The position numbers were made by a program, and so were the translations under genes. A stretch of 41,677 nt of DNA from the NCBI GenBank assembly GCA_964473365.1, contig CAYYOV010000024.1, positions 1-41,677 on the forward strand. Reading direction: 5' to 3'. Shown here piece by piece: positions 15,770 to 23,283 of this stretch; within the stretch, counting starts at the first letter, position 1, and every line of letters begins with the position of its first letter. The stretch is from 2-02-FULL-55-14 sp964473365 (lineage in GTDB: Bacteria > Bacteroidota > Ignavibacteria > UBA10030). The notes beneath the pieces are model-generated. The model was not told the DNA's origin. It did no database searches and saw only the letters and a program-made list of their open reading frames with translations.

Positions 15770-17415
15770 CGCTGCTTCATCGTCTCCAGGCGGGCAGCTT
15801 CGAACTCATCACCCGCGTTCCATTCGGGGAGGGGAACATAGTCGGCGATCCGAACGGTCAGGCGCGTAATGACCTCCACCTGTTGCATCGCCCCTTCGAG
15901 CGTCCATGGCCAGTCGTCGGAAAGCTGGTCCGACGGCTGATGATAGCGGTTGACGTTGTAGTCGTTGCTGATCTGCTCGGCGAATTCCTTCGGTTTTCCG
16001 ACGAAGTCCACGCCCGCACCCATCGAAAGCGTCGGAATACCGACCTTGGCGAAGTTGAAGTGGTCGGACCGGTAAAAATGCCCCTGCTCTGGATGCTGAT
16101 CGGGCGTGATCGTCAATCCCATCGATCGTGTCATGGAGGCCAGATCGGTCCCAAGCGTAGAGCGATCGTAACCCTGAAACGACACGTCGTTTGTTCGTCC
16201 GTACACGTTGAACCCGTCGATGTTGATGTTGGCGGCAGCGTGGACGAGCGGAATGGGAAGATGCGTCGCAAGGTAGGCAGACCCAAGAAGGCCGAATTCT
16301 TCGGCCGTGACGAACGAGAAGAGGAGTGAGCGTTTCGTCCGCGGCTGGAGCGTGGCGAAGGCGCGGGCCAGTTCCAAGCTCATCGCGCAGCCGGACGCGT
16401 TGTCGAGTGCGCCGTTGTAGATCGAATCCCCCTTCACCGCTGTACCGATTCCAAAGTGATCGTGATGCGAGGAGAAGATGATCGCGTCTTTGCTCAGCTG
16501 AGGGTCGCTTCCCCGGACGAGGCCGAGGACGTTGATCCCGTCGAACGTACGCACGGCCATGCGAATGGCGGCAGAATACGTGGTCTTTAACCGCACAGGC
16601 CGAAAGTCGGGCCTGGCGGCAGCAGCCCGCAGGTCGTCAAAATCGAGCCCCGACATCCGGAAGATCTCTCTCGTCGCTGCCTCGGTGGTCCAAGCCTGCA
16701 CCTTGAGCGTCGAGGTCGCCGCGTCGCTGGCGAGGATCATGTTCTCTCCGCTCCGCGAATTCGCCACGACGCCCCACGGATACCCTGCTGATGAATCGGT
16801 GTGGATTACGATCGCCCCCGCGGCCCCCTTGATCCTTGCGATGTCATACTTGTATGTCCACCGTCCGTAGAGGGTACGCGCCTTTCCTCCGAACACCTTC
16901 GGGTCGTCCGACGGAGGGTCGTTGTTCAGGAAGACAAGGACGGCCCCGCGGACGTCGACGCCCTTATAATCGTCCCATTGCTGCTCCGGCGCCACGACTC
17001 CGTATCCGACGAAGATCATCGGGACGTTCGACAGACGAAGTTCCGGGGCCGGCGTGCCGCTCATCAGCGTCGTCTCACGCAAGTTCGTCATGCGAAAGAC
17101 CTTGCCGCCGCCACGGACCTCGGTCGTGGTGGTCGGCAGGATCCTATGAGCGATCATCGTGACCTTCTGGAAATACGTGCCGTTCTCTCCCATCGGTTCG
17201 AGGCCGTACGCCTTCAGTCGATCGGCGATGTAATCGGTCGCTTTCTGCTCGCCGAGAGTACCGGGTGCGCGTCCGAGGAGCGAATCATGCGACAAGATGC
17301 GCACGTGGCCCATTAACGTCTCGGGCGTCACGGTGGAGAGTACGTGATCCGCGGGGTCTTGAGCACAGGACATGAGCAGAATCGCGGACAGGATCACCAG
17401 AAGCGGGGTTCTCAT
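15766..17415 (-). CDS. M28 family zinc aminopeptidase, lipoprotein with PA domain
   Basis: The 549-residue envelope peptidase starts with a lipoprotein signal ending in ILLMSC (Cys17). A protease-associated domain insert is visible around 120-240 (GVVAPEQQWDDYKGVDVRG). The M28 zinc site can be followed in order: SSHHDHFGIG (His), NGALDNASG (bridging Asp), VTAEEFGLLGS (catalytic and ligand Glu), INIDGFNVYG (Asp), and YRSDHFNFAKVG (last His). All ligands are present. It is first in an operon with the T9SS esterase (4-bp overlap) and the small membrane protein. The likely role is trimming peptides outside the cytoplasm. The upstream region also serves the divergent gene at 17610. Confidence 0.92.
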   Translation of the reverse strand: MRTPLLVILSAILLMSCAQDPADHVLSTVTPETLMGHVRILSHDSLLGRAPGTLGEQKATDYIADRLKAYGLEPMGENGTYFQKVTMIAHRILPTTTTEVRGGGKVFRMTNLRETTLMSGTPAPELRLSNVPMIFVGYGVVAPEQQWDDYKGVDVRGAVLVFLNNDPPSDDPKVFGGKARTLYGRWTYKYDIARIKGAAGAIVIHTDSSAGYPWGVVANSRSGENMILASDAATSTLKVQAWTTEAATREIFRMSGLDFDDLRAAAARPDFRPVRLKTTYSAAIRMAVRTFDGINVLGLVRGSDPQLSKDAIIFSSHHDHFGIGTAVKGDSIYNGALDNASGCAMSLELARAFATLQPRTKRSLLFSFVTAEEFGLLGSAYLATHLPIPLVHAAANINIDGFNVYGRTNDVSFQGYDRSTLGTDLASMTRSMGLTITPDQHPEQGHFYRSDHFNFAKVGIPTLSMGAGVDFVGKPKEFAEQISNDYNVNRYHQPSDQLSDDWPWTLEGAMQQVEVITRLTVRIADYVPLPEWNAGDEFEAARLETMKQR

Positions 17416-17460
17416 AGCAATGCGATCGAGGGGTGGTGGACGATCGGGAGCCTCAACGAG

Positions 17461-17488
17461 TTGTCAAGACAGCAGTTGCGGATAATAT
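17461..17488 (+). promoter_or_regulatory. Sigma-70-like promoter of the 17610 gene
   Basis: TTGTCA (17461-17466), 16 nt, TAATAT (17483-17488). The transcript leader would be about 115 nt. This is one of the best matches to consensus in the window. Confidence 0.55.
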
Positions 17489-17609
17489 AGTCAAATTGGG
17501 CAGCACAACCCTCCCACGACGGAGTGATTCTTGTTCGTGAGAATCGCATATTCCCGTCGGCGCCATCGAGCTACCATCCCCTCACCCTCTCACTCAGAAG
17601 GACGGATCC

Positions 17610-18017
17610 ATGAAGAAGCTGCTGATCGGTTCCGTTGCGGTGTTCGTGACGTTCACCGCGCTCGATTTCGTGATCCACAACCTCATCCTGAGCAGCACCT
17701 ACCAGCAGATCAAGGAGGTGTTCCGTCCGGACATGATGGACAAGATCTGGATCATGAATCTCGTTACGGCTATCACCTCGTTCTTCTTCGTCCTGATCTT
17801 CTCGAAGGGATATGAGGGGAAAGGGATCGCCGAAGGATTGCGGTACGGATTCTATATGGGGATGATCAGTGCCGTAGGAATGGCGTACGGGAGCTACGCG
17901 ATGTACTCCATCCCGTACTCTCTCGCGATGTCGTGGTTCATCTACGGCCTCGTCGAGTACCTCGCCGCCGGCGCTGTCACGGCGCTCGTTTACGGGAAGA
18001 AGGACGTCACGGCCTGA
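17610..18017 (+). CDS. Small four-helix integral membrane protein, unknown function
   Basis: I do not recognise a named function. The 135-residue protein has four hydrophobic segments (about 4-26, 50-65, 83-101 and 107-128). These are joined by short loops, one of them charged (QQIKEVFRPDMMDKIW). AAGGA precedes the ATG at a suitable distance. It stands alone, with a sigma-70-like promoter far upstream and a large hairpin after the stop. A transport or stress role would be a guess. The frame is secure because start signals, hydrophobic periodicity and terminator agree. Confidence 0.78.
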   Translation: MKKLLIGSVAVFVTFTALDFVIHNLILSSTYQQIKEVFRPDMMDKIWIMNLVTAITSFFFVLIFSKGYEGKGIAEGLRYGFYMGMISAVGMAYGSYAMYSIPYSLAMSWFIYGLVEYLAAGAVTALVYGKKDVTA

Positions 18018-18040
18018 CGAACGGAGAGCTCCTCGGACGT

Positions 18041-18085
18041 AAGACCGCCGGGCACGGCATTGCGGGTGCCAGCTCGGCGGTCTTT
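18041..18085 (+). terminator. Two-part hairpin terminator
   Basis: The outer stem AAGACCGCCG (18041-18050) pairs with CGGCGGTCTT (18075-18084). The inner stem GGCAC (18051-18055) pairs with GTGCC (18066-18070). A T-rich tail follows. Confidence 0.75.
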
Positions 18086-18096
18086 CTGTTCAGTCC

Positions 18097-18112
18097 TTTT
18101 TTTGCTACGTTG
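18097..18112 (+). promoter_or_regulatory. T7 block plus TACGTTG upstream of aguB
   Basis: T7 (18097-18103), GC, TACGTTG (18106-18112), ending 28 bp before the ATG. It matches the pfkA upstream element (11466-11482) almost base for base and the EamA one in distance. Confidence 0.4.
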
Positions 18113-18140
18113 GTCCCGACATCACACCGCAAAGACTCCG

Positions 18141-19076
18141 ATGACGTCCCCCTCAACGTACACTGTCGGGCTGGTGCAAATGGCCGTCAGCCCGGATCTC
18201 AAAGAGAACCTCCATCGCGCCGTCGGGTTCGTGCGCGATGCTGCCAAGCGCGGCGCGCAGGTGATCTGCCTCCCCGAGTTGTTCCGCTCCCCGTACTTCT
18301 GCCAGTCGGAAGATCCGGCCTTGTTCGACCTCGCCGAGCCTGTTCCCGGACCCTCCACGGACACCTTTGGCCTCCTTGCACGCGAGTTGCAGGTGGCGAT
18401 CATCGTGCCCGTCTTTGAGAAGCGTTCACACGGGCTCTACCACAACAGCGCCGCCGTGATGGACCGCGACGGGGGCATGGTCGGCTTCTACCGGAAGATG
18501 CACATCCCGGACGACCCGGCCTACTACGAGAAATACTACTTCACGCCCGGCGACCTTGGGTTCAAGGGGATCGACACGAGCTTCGGGCGCATATCCGTCC
18601 TTATCTGCTGGGACCAGTGGTATCCGGAAGGCGCCCGGTTGTCAGCGCTGACCGGCGCGTCGACCTTGTTCTATCCCACAGCGATCGGCTGGCATCCGCA
18701 CGAGAAGGCGCAGTACGGCGCCGCCCAGCGTGACGCGTGGCAGACGGTCCAACGCGGCCATGCGGTGGCGAACGGCATCTACGTTGCCGCCGTGAATCGG
18801 GTCGGGCATGAAAAGCCGCTGCCGAAGGGACCGGGCATCGAATTCTGGGGCACGTCATTCATCGCCGATCCTCAGGGCGTGGTCCTGGCGCAAGCATCGA
18901 CCGACAAGGAAGAGATCCTGCTTGCCGACGTGAAGCTCGCACACCTCGAGGAGATCCGGCGCAACTGGCCGTTCCTGCGGGATCGACGGGTGGATGCCTA
19001 CGGACGCATCGTGGATCGGTTCATCGATTCAGTGCCGGGCGATCAGAGTCCGACCGCCAAGAGCGCCAAGGACTGA
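18141..19076 (+). CDS. aguB: N-carbamoylputrescine amidase
   Basis: This cytoplasmic nitrilase-superfamily enzyme hydrolyses N-carbamoylputrescine to putrescine, CO2 and ammonia, the last step of the agmatine route. The start at 18141 gives 311 residues. The Glu-Lys-Cys triad is visible in CLPELFRSPYFC, YRKMHIPDDPAYYEKYYF and LICWDQWYPEGARL. The DPAYYEKYYFTPGD and CWDQWYPE blocks are typical of the AguB branch rather than of general nitrilases. The agmatine deiminase gene follows in the same direction, separated by a GxxExxY element. The last residues (PTAKSAKD) are encoded inside the left repeat of that element, so the native C-terminus may have been altered by the insertion. Confidence 0.95.
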   Translation: MTSPSTYTVGLVQMAVSPDLKENLHRAVGFVRDAAKRGAQVICLPELFRSPYFCQSEDPALFDLAEPVPGPSTDTFGLLARELQVAIIVPVFEKRSHGLYHNSAAVMDRDGGMVGFYRKMHIPDDPAYYEKYYFTPGDLGFKGIDTSFGRISVLICWDQWYPEGARLSALTGASTLFYPTAIGWHPHEKAQYGAAQRDAWQTVQRGHAVANGIYVAAVNRVGHEKPLPKGPGIEFWGTSFIADPQGVVLAQASTDKEEILLADVKLAHLEEIRRNWPFLRDRRVDAYGRIVDRFIDSVPGDQSPTAKSAKD

Positions 19077-19606
19077 AGGAGTACCTGGGCGCCAAGGACG
19101 CCAAGGGGTCAAGATACTGGAGTACGAAGAACTGTAGAGCTGTACCGTTGAGGGGGAAAGATGGAACCGACACCAGCGGAAGACGATCTGGCTCGAAAGA
19201 TCATTGGTGCGGCGATCGAAGTTCATCGCGAGTTGGGCCCGGGATTCTTGGAATCTGTGTACGAAGAAGCCCTCGCTCTCGAATTGGACCTTCGGGGAAT
19301 CCGCTATGAGCGTCAGCTTGAGATTGAGGTCCCGTTCAAGGGTCATCGGGTCGGCAGGGGCCGCCTGGATCTCTTGGTCGCATCAACGGTGATCGTTGAA
19401 CTCAAGGCGATCGAGGTCTTCGCTCCGATCCATCTTGCGAAGATGATCTCGTATCTCAAGGCGACAAAGCTTCGAATTGGACTCCTGATTAATTTCAATG
19501 TGCCTTTTCTAAAAGAAGGCCTCCGACGAGTTGTTCTGTCGGACCCGACCTCAACACGGTCGACCGGCGCACATCGCTAACATCTCTAACTTGGCGTCAT
19601 GGCGGT
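19053..19606 (+). mobile_element. Candidate small intergenic element: inverted ends, 9-nt repeats, GxxExxY gene
   Basis: The left end ACCGCCAAGAGCGCCAAG (19053-19070) and the right end CTTGGCGTCATGGCGGT (19590-19606) are inverted copies. They differ by one substitution and one missing base. Further CGCCAAGGA units lie at 19090-19106. Only the GxxExxY gene lies between. The element overlaps the aguB stop on one side and the aguA start codon on the other. Whether it moves is not known; no transposase is encoded. Confidence 0.45.
19161..19580 (+). CDS. GxxExxY protein (PD-(D/E)XK nuclease-like)
   Basis: The 139-residue protein starts at 19161 (GAGGGGG upstream). GPGFLESVYEEALALEL holds the GxxExxY signature. 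RGRLDLLVASTVIVELKAIE is a PD-(D/E)XK-like core (Asp, then ExK). The family is widespread, and its biological function is not established. Nuclease activity is inferred from the fold only. It interrupts the aguB-aguA pair and sits inside inverted CGCCAAG-type repeats, unlike its neighbours in purpose. Length is normal for the family, and all signature residues are kept, so it is not obviously decayed. Confidence 0.88.
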   Translation: MEPTPAEDDLARKIIGAAIEVHRELGPGFLESVYEEALALELDLRGIRYERQLEIEVPFKGHRVGRGRLDLLVASTVIVELKAIEVFAPIHLAKMISYLKATKLRIGLLINFNVPFLKEGLRRVVLSDPTSTRSTGAHR

Positions 19607-20818
19607 TCCATCTTCTCTTTCATGGTACTTCCCCGCCGAGTGGGCCCCCCACGAGGCCACCTGGCTCGGCTGGCCCCACAACNNNNNNNNNNNNNNNNNN
19701 NNNNNNNNNNNNNNNNNNNNNNNNNNNNNNNNNNNNNNNNNNNNNNNNNNNNNNNNNNNNNNNNNNNNNNNNNNNNNNNNNNCTTCCCCGCCGAGTGGGC
19801 CCCCCACGAGGCCACCTGGCTCGGCTGGCCCCACAACACCTCCGACTGGCCCGGACGCTTCGGGCCGATCCCGTGGGTCTTCTCCGAGATCGTCCGTCAT
19901 CTCTCCGCAGGCGAGGTCGTGCGGCTGCTCGTGCAGGACGCCGCGCATGAGACGAAGGCCCGTCGCGTGCTGCAACGCGTCGGCGTCGATGTTGCGCGGG
20001 TCGAATTCCATCGGTTCCCCACTGACCGCGGCTGGACGCGCGATTCAGGACCGATGTTCGTTCGATCGACGGATGACGGATCGACCGCCATCGTGCGCTT
20101 CCGATTCAACGCATGGGCGAAATATCCCAACTGGAAGCGTGATGTACGGGTTCCCGAGCGAGCGGCGAAGGCGCTGCGGAAGAAGATCCTGACCGTCGAA
20201 CACCGGTCGCGACCTGTCGTCCTCGAAGGAGGTTCGATCGACGTGAACGGTGCCGGGACGATACTCACGACGGAAGAATGTCTGCTCGATCCCAAGATCC
20301 AGGTGCGCAACCCCGGATTTGGCGCGAAGGACTATGAGGACGTGTTCGCATCCAACCTCGGAGCGCGAAACACGATCTGGCTGGGCCGCGGTATTGCCGG
20401 CGACGACACGCACGGCCACGTGGACGACCTCTGCCGCTTTGTCAACAAGACCACCGTCGTCCTGTCGATGGAGCACCACGCTGAGGACGACAACTACCGC
20501 CCGCTCCACGAGAACAAGGAACGCCTCCAATCTGCCCGGCTGGAAGATGGCAGCCGTCCAACCGTCGTCGAGTTGCCGATGCCGGCCCCGGTGGTCTTCG
20601 ACGGCCAGCGCCTGCCGGCAAGCTACGCGAACTTCTACATTTCCAACGCTGCCGTCCTCGTGCCGACATTCAACGACCCGAACGATCGAAAGGCTCTCGG
20701 CATCCTGTCCGAGCTCATCACCGATCGTCCCGTCGTGGGCATCCATGCCGTCGACCTGGTGTGGGGCCTGGGAACGATCCACTGTCTGACGCAGCAACAA
20801 CCGAAGGGCGAGGGGTGA
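19599..20818 (+). CDS. aguA: Agmatine deiminase (interrupted by an assembly gap)
   Basis: This enzyme of the peptidyl-arginine-deiminase fold converts agmatine to N-carbamoylputrescine, the substrate of AguB. The ATG at 19599 opens MAVPSSLSWYFPAEWAP and runs into 100 N after 28 codons. Because the 55 bp on both sides of the gap are identical, removing the gap and one copy gives one open frame of about 354 residues, the normal family length. Visible sites are PTDRGWTRDSGPMFV, VLEGGSIDVNGAGT, GDDTHGHVDDLCRF (His/Asp) and the catalytic Cys in LGTIHCLTQQQP near the C-terminus. The start codon lies inside the right repeat of the GxxExxY element. Confidence 0.93.
19683..19782. other. Assembly gap (100 N) inside aguA
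   Basis: Exactly 100 N. It is flanked by identical 55-bp sequences, 19628-19682 and 19783-19837. As at 6443-6542, the contigs overlap and no sequence is likely to be missing. Confidence 0.95.
19783..19837 (+). repeat. Exact 55-bp copy of 19628-19682 (assembly artefact)
   Basis: The duplicate encodes the same aguA residues (PAEWAPHEATWLGWPHN). Collapsing it restores the reading frame across the gap. Confidence 0.9.
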
Positions 20819-20838
20819 GGCGGGGGAGGTGGAGAGAA

Positions 20839-20983
20839 GGAGTAAGGAGTAAGGAGATAGGAGTTGTGAAGATGTCATGGAGAAACCGGCGAGATTCAGG
20901 AGCTTGATATGCGCAGGCCGCATTCCCCAACACGCTGCCTACTGGAAACTGATCACTGACCTCTGACTTCTGATCTCTGAATT
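20839..20983. repeat. Paired 7-nt periodic arrays around a mini-ORF
   Basis: The left array 20839-20866 is GGAGTAA, GGAGTAA, GGAGATA, GGAGTTG. The right array 20949-20983 is CTGATCA, CTGACCT, CTGACTT, CTGATCT, CTGAATT, which on the minus strand is purine-rich TCAGNNN. The arrays thus face each other across 82 bp. They lie between aguA and the ZIP-like gene, 10 bp before the latter's start. Confidence 0.65.
20877..20966 (+). pseudogene. Possible remnant of a four-helix-bundle-type small gene
   Basis: The ATG at 20877 opens a 29-codon frame whose first ten residues are MEKPARFRSL. To my eye this resembles the N-terminus of the 23S-rRNA-intervening-sequence four-helix-bundle family, which is normally about 115-130 residues long. 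The frame then loses resemblance and stops inside the right 7-nt array. It reads as a decayed or internally deleted copy. The similarity covers few residues and needs a database search. Confidence 0.3.
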
Positions 20984-20993
20984 CCATCTCCCA

Positions 20994-22316
20994 ATGCTTT
21001 CCTCCGACTCCACAGTCCTCGGCGCAGTACTCCTGGCGGTCCTTGCGATGGTCTCGCTCATCGTCGGGGTGGCGGTCGGGATCTTTCTCAAGCCCTCGCA
21101 ACGCACCAATGCCATTATTATGGCATTCGGAACGGGCGCGCTCATCCAAGCGCTGGCGCTCGAACTGGCTTACGAAGGGGCTGAGCGCTTGGTCGAGCAT
21201 GGGCACGGAAGCGGGATGATGCCGTGGCTCTGGGTGGCATCAGGATTCGTGACCGGCGGTTTCATCTATTATCTCGTCAACCGCATCCTTGACGAACGCG
21301 GAGCCGCGTTGCGTCATCCGGCCCTCGCCAAACAATACGTTCTGAAGAAGAAGCAGCAGGAATCGGCGGCCCTCCTCGGACGCCTCTCAAAAGTCGAGTT
21401 ACTCCGTTCGCTTCCGCCCGAGGAGATGGAAGATGTGCTCGTGTGCGTGTCCCCCGTCGAAGTGCCGGCCGGAGAGATGGTCTTCCATCGGGGCGATGCG
21501 GGCGACGCCCTCTTTTTGATCGATGCCGGCTCGGTCGCGATCCTGACGGATGATGATCGCGAGTCGGAAGTGTTGGCGCAGCTGGAGGCGGGCCAGTCGT
21601 TCGGCGAGATGGCCTTGTTGACCGGAGAACCACGTACGGCCTCCGCCAAGGCCATGACCGCCACACACTTGCTGCGCATCGACAAGGAGCATTTCGACGA
21701 GCTGCTCGAGCGGTCGCCGAACCTGCGACAGGCGGTCGAAGACCTGAACTCGCAACGATTGGCGCAGAACGTCGCCACGTCGCGCGGTTCGATGGACGCC
21801 GATCTCTGGCGAAAGGTTGCCGTGAAGAATATCCAGCGGCTGACGCGCCTCGAGGAGATGGCCCTCATGCGCAAACACGCGGCCGTCGGCGCACCCCTGG
21901 CGATCTTCCTCGGCGCGATGATGGACGGCATCCCTGAATCGGTCGTCATCGGCTCCAGCTTCTTGTCCTTCGAAACCTTCCGGTTCACGTTCCTCGCAGC
22001 GGTCTTTCTCTCGAATCTGCCGGAAGCGGTCGCCAGCGCCGTCGGCATGAAGCAGGCGGGATTCAGCAACGTCAAAGTGTTCGGTCTGTGGTCAATGCTC
22101 GTCGTTGCAGGCGGCATTGCGGCGGCTTTTGGAAACATCTTCCTGGCCGGAGCTCCCCCCGTGTTGCTCACATTTGTCGGAGCTGTCGCCGGAGGCGGGA
22201 TCCTCGCGATGGTCTCGTCCGTGATGATGCCCGAAGCATACGAGGACGGTGGCCCGGCTGTGGGTCTTGCGACGATTGCCGGATTCCTCGGCGCGTTTGC
22301 GTTCAACTTCCTATAA
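20994..22316 (+). CDS. ZIP-like metal transporter with inserted cyclic-nucleotide-binding domain
   Basis: The 440-residue membrane protein has three N-terminal helices (about 8-30, 38-58, 76-96), a soluble insert, and five or so C-terminal helices (300-440). The ends carry ZIP-type metal motifs: AMMDGIPESVVIG (309-319), SNLPEAVASAVGMKQAG (340-356) and MMPEAYEDGG (411-420). The insert (about 130-255) is a cyclic-nucleotide-binding fold. Its phosphate-binding cassette FGEMALLTGEPRTASAKA (203-220) keeps the Glu and Arg needed for ligand binding. The layout suggests metal flux gated by cAMP/cGMP or another nucleotide. No SD precedes the ATG, and a 7-nt repeat array ends 10 bp upstream. Neighbours give no further clue. 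Confidence 0.83.
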   Translation: MLSSDSTVLGAVLLAVLAMVSLIVGVAVGIFLKPSQRTNAIIMAFGTGALIQALALELAYEGAERLVEHGHGSGMMPWLWVASGFVTGGFIYYLVNRILDERGAALRHPALAKQYVLKKKQQESAALLGRLSKVELLRSLPPEEMEDVLVCVSPVEVPAGEMVFHRGDAGDALFLIDAGSVAILTDDDRESEVLAQLEAGQSFGEMALLTGEPRTASAKAMTATHLLRIDKEHFDELLERSPNLRQAVEDLNSQRLAQNVATSRGSMDADLWRKVAVKNIQRLTRLEEMALMRKHAAVGAPLAIFLGAMMDGIPESVVIGSSFLSFETFRFTFLAAVFLSNLPEAVASAVGMKQAGFSNVKVFGLWSMLVVAGGIAAAFGNIFLAGAPPVLLTFVGAVAGGGILAMVSSVMMPEAYEDGGPAVGLATIAGFLGAFAFNFL

Positions 22317-22429
22317 GATGGCCGGCGTTTCGGACCGAAGGTCGATGATGGGACTCTTGAACCTTCGTGTGACATGTGTGAACGGTTTGTCTTGTTTGGC
22401 TCTTTGCCCTCACACCACGTGACACTCTC

Positions 22430-23194
22430 ATGAAAACCTGGCGGCTGCAAGAACTCACCCTGACGCAGACGAAGGCTCACACGCCGGACGTCGCGATCCT
22501 TCCGATCGGGTCGACGGAGGCGCATGGACCGCACGTGCCCTACGGTTCTGACACCTTTCACAGCACGGCGGTCGCCGACCGGGTGTGCGAGTCGGCGACG
22601 GCGCGCGGCGCGTCCGTCGTCCTGCTTCCGGCTCTGCCATACGGAGTGCAGGGCAACACCATGGGGTTTCCGCTGACCATCGGCGTGGAGCAAGGTACGC
22701 TCGATCAGATGGTCCGTGAGATCATCAGCTCGCTCGAACGCCAGAAGGTCCGAAAGCTGGTACTGATCAACGGCCACGGCGGCAATGACTTCAAGCCGCT
22801 GCTGCGCTCGATCTATCCGTCCACAAGCGTATTCGTCTGTCTGGTCGACTGGTGGAAGGTGGGTTCGGACAAGGCCAAGGAGATCTTCGAACGTCCGGGT
22901 GAGCATGCGGACGAGATGGAGACGAGCGTCGGGATGGCTCTGTTCGGTGACCTGATCCGTCTGCCTGATGCCGGGACGGGCGCCACCCGTCGTTCGCGGT
23001 TCGAAGCGATCGAAAAGGGCTGGGTGTCGATCGCGCGGCCATGGCACCTCGTCACGCACGACTCCACACACGGAGATCCTCGGAAATCATCGAAGGAAAA
23101 GGGAGAGGCGTACCTCCGGATCGTCGTTGAACGACTGACCGAGTTTGTCGTTGAACTGGGAAAGAGCGGAATGGACGAGCGCTTCCCCTATTGA
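22430..23194 (+). CDS. Creatininase-family amidohydrolase
   Basis: The 254-residue cytoplasmic metal-dependent hydrolase belongs to the creatininase fold, which acts on cyclic amides or formamides in various pathways. The two-metal site is visible: ILPIGSTEAHGPHVPYGSDT (Glu, His, Asp), LINGHGGND (His) and GEHADEMETSVGM (Glu). Family members include creatininase, mycofactocin-associated peptidase and formamidopyrimidine or pterin amidases. The sequence does not tell which applies. Length is standard. The start at 22430 has no clear SD. A hairpin terminator follows 24 bp after the stop. Confidence 0.88.
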   Translation: MKTWRLQELTLTQTKAHTPDVAILPIGSTEAHGPHVPYGSDTFHSTAVADRVCESATARGASVVLLPALPYGVQGNTMGFPLTIGVEQGTLDQMVREIISSLERQKVRKLVLINGHGGNDFKPLLRSIYPSTSVFVCLVDWWKVGSDKAKEIFERPGEHADEMETSVGMALFGDLIRLPDAGTGATRRSRFEAIEKGWVSIARPWHLVTHDSTHGDPRKSSKEKGEAYLRIVVERLTEFVVELGKSGMDERFPY

Positions 23195-23217
23195 ACGTGC
23201 GACATGCGTCATGAACG

Positions 23218-23250
23218 CAAGGGCCGCGGGGATGATCTCCCGCGGCCTTG
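23218..23250. terminator. Hairpin between convergent genes
   Basis: Arm CAAGGGCCGCGGG (23218-23230) pairs with CCCGCGGCCTTG (23239-23250) with one bulged G. It serves the creatininase gene and perhaps the opposing 4Fe-4S gene. Confidence 0.7.
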
Positions 23251-23283
23251 GTCATTTCAGCTCGATCGGTGGACGGTCGTCCG

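Noticed and set aside
22336..22367. CGAAGGT/ACCTTCG hairpin after the ZIP-like gene
   Set aside because: A 7-bp stem with an 18-nt loop and no T-tract is too weak to call a terminator.
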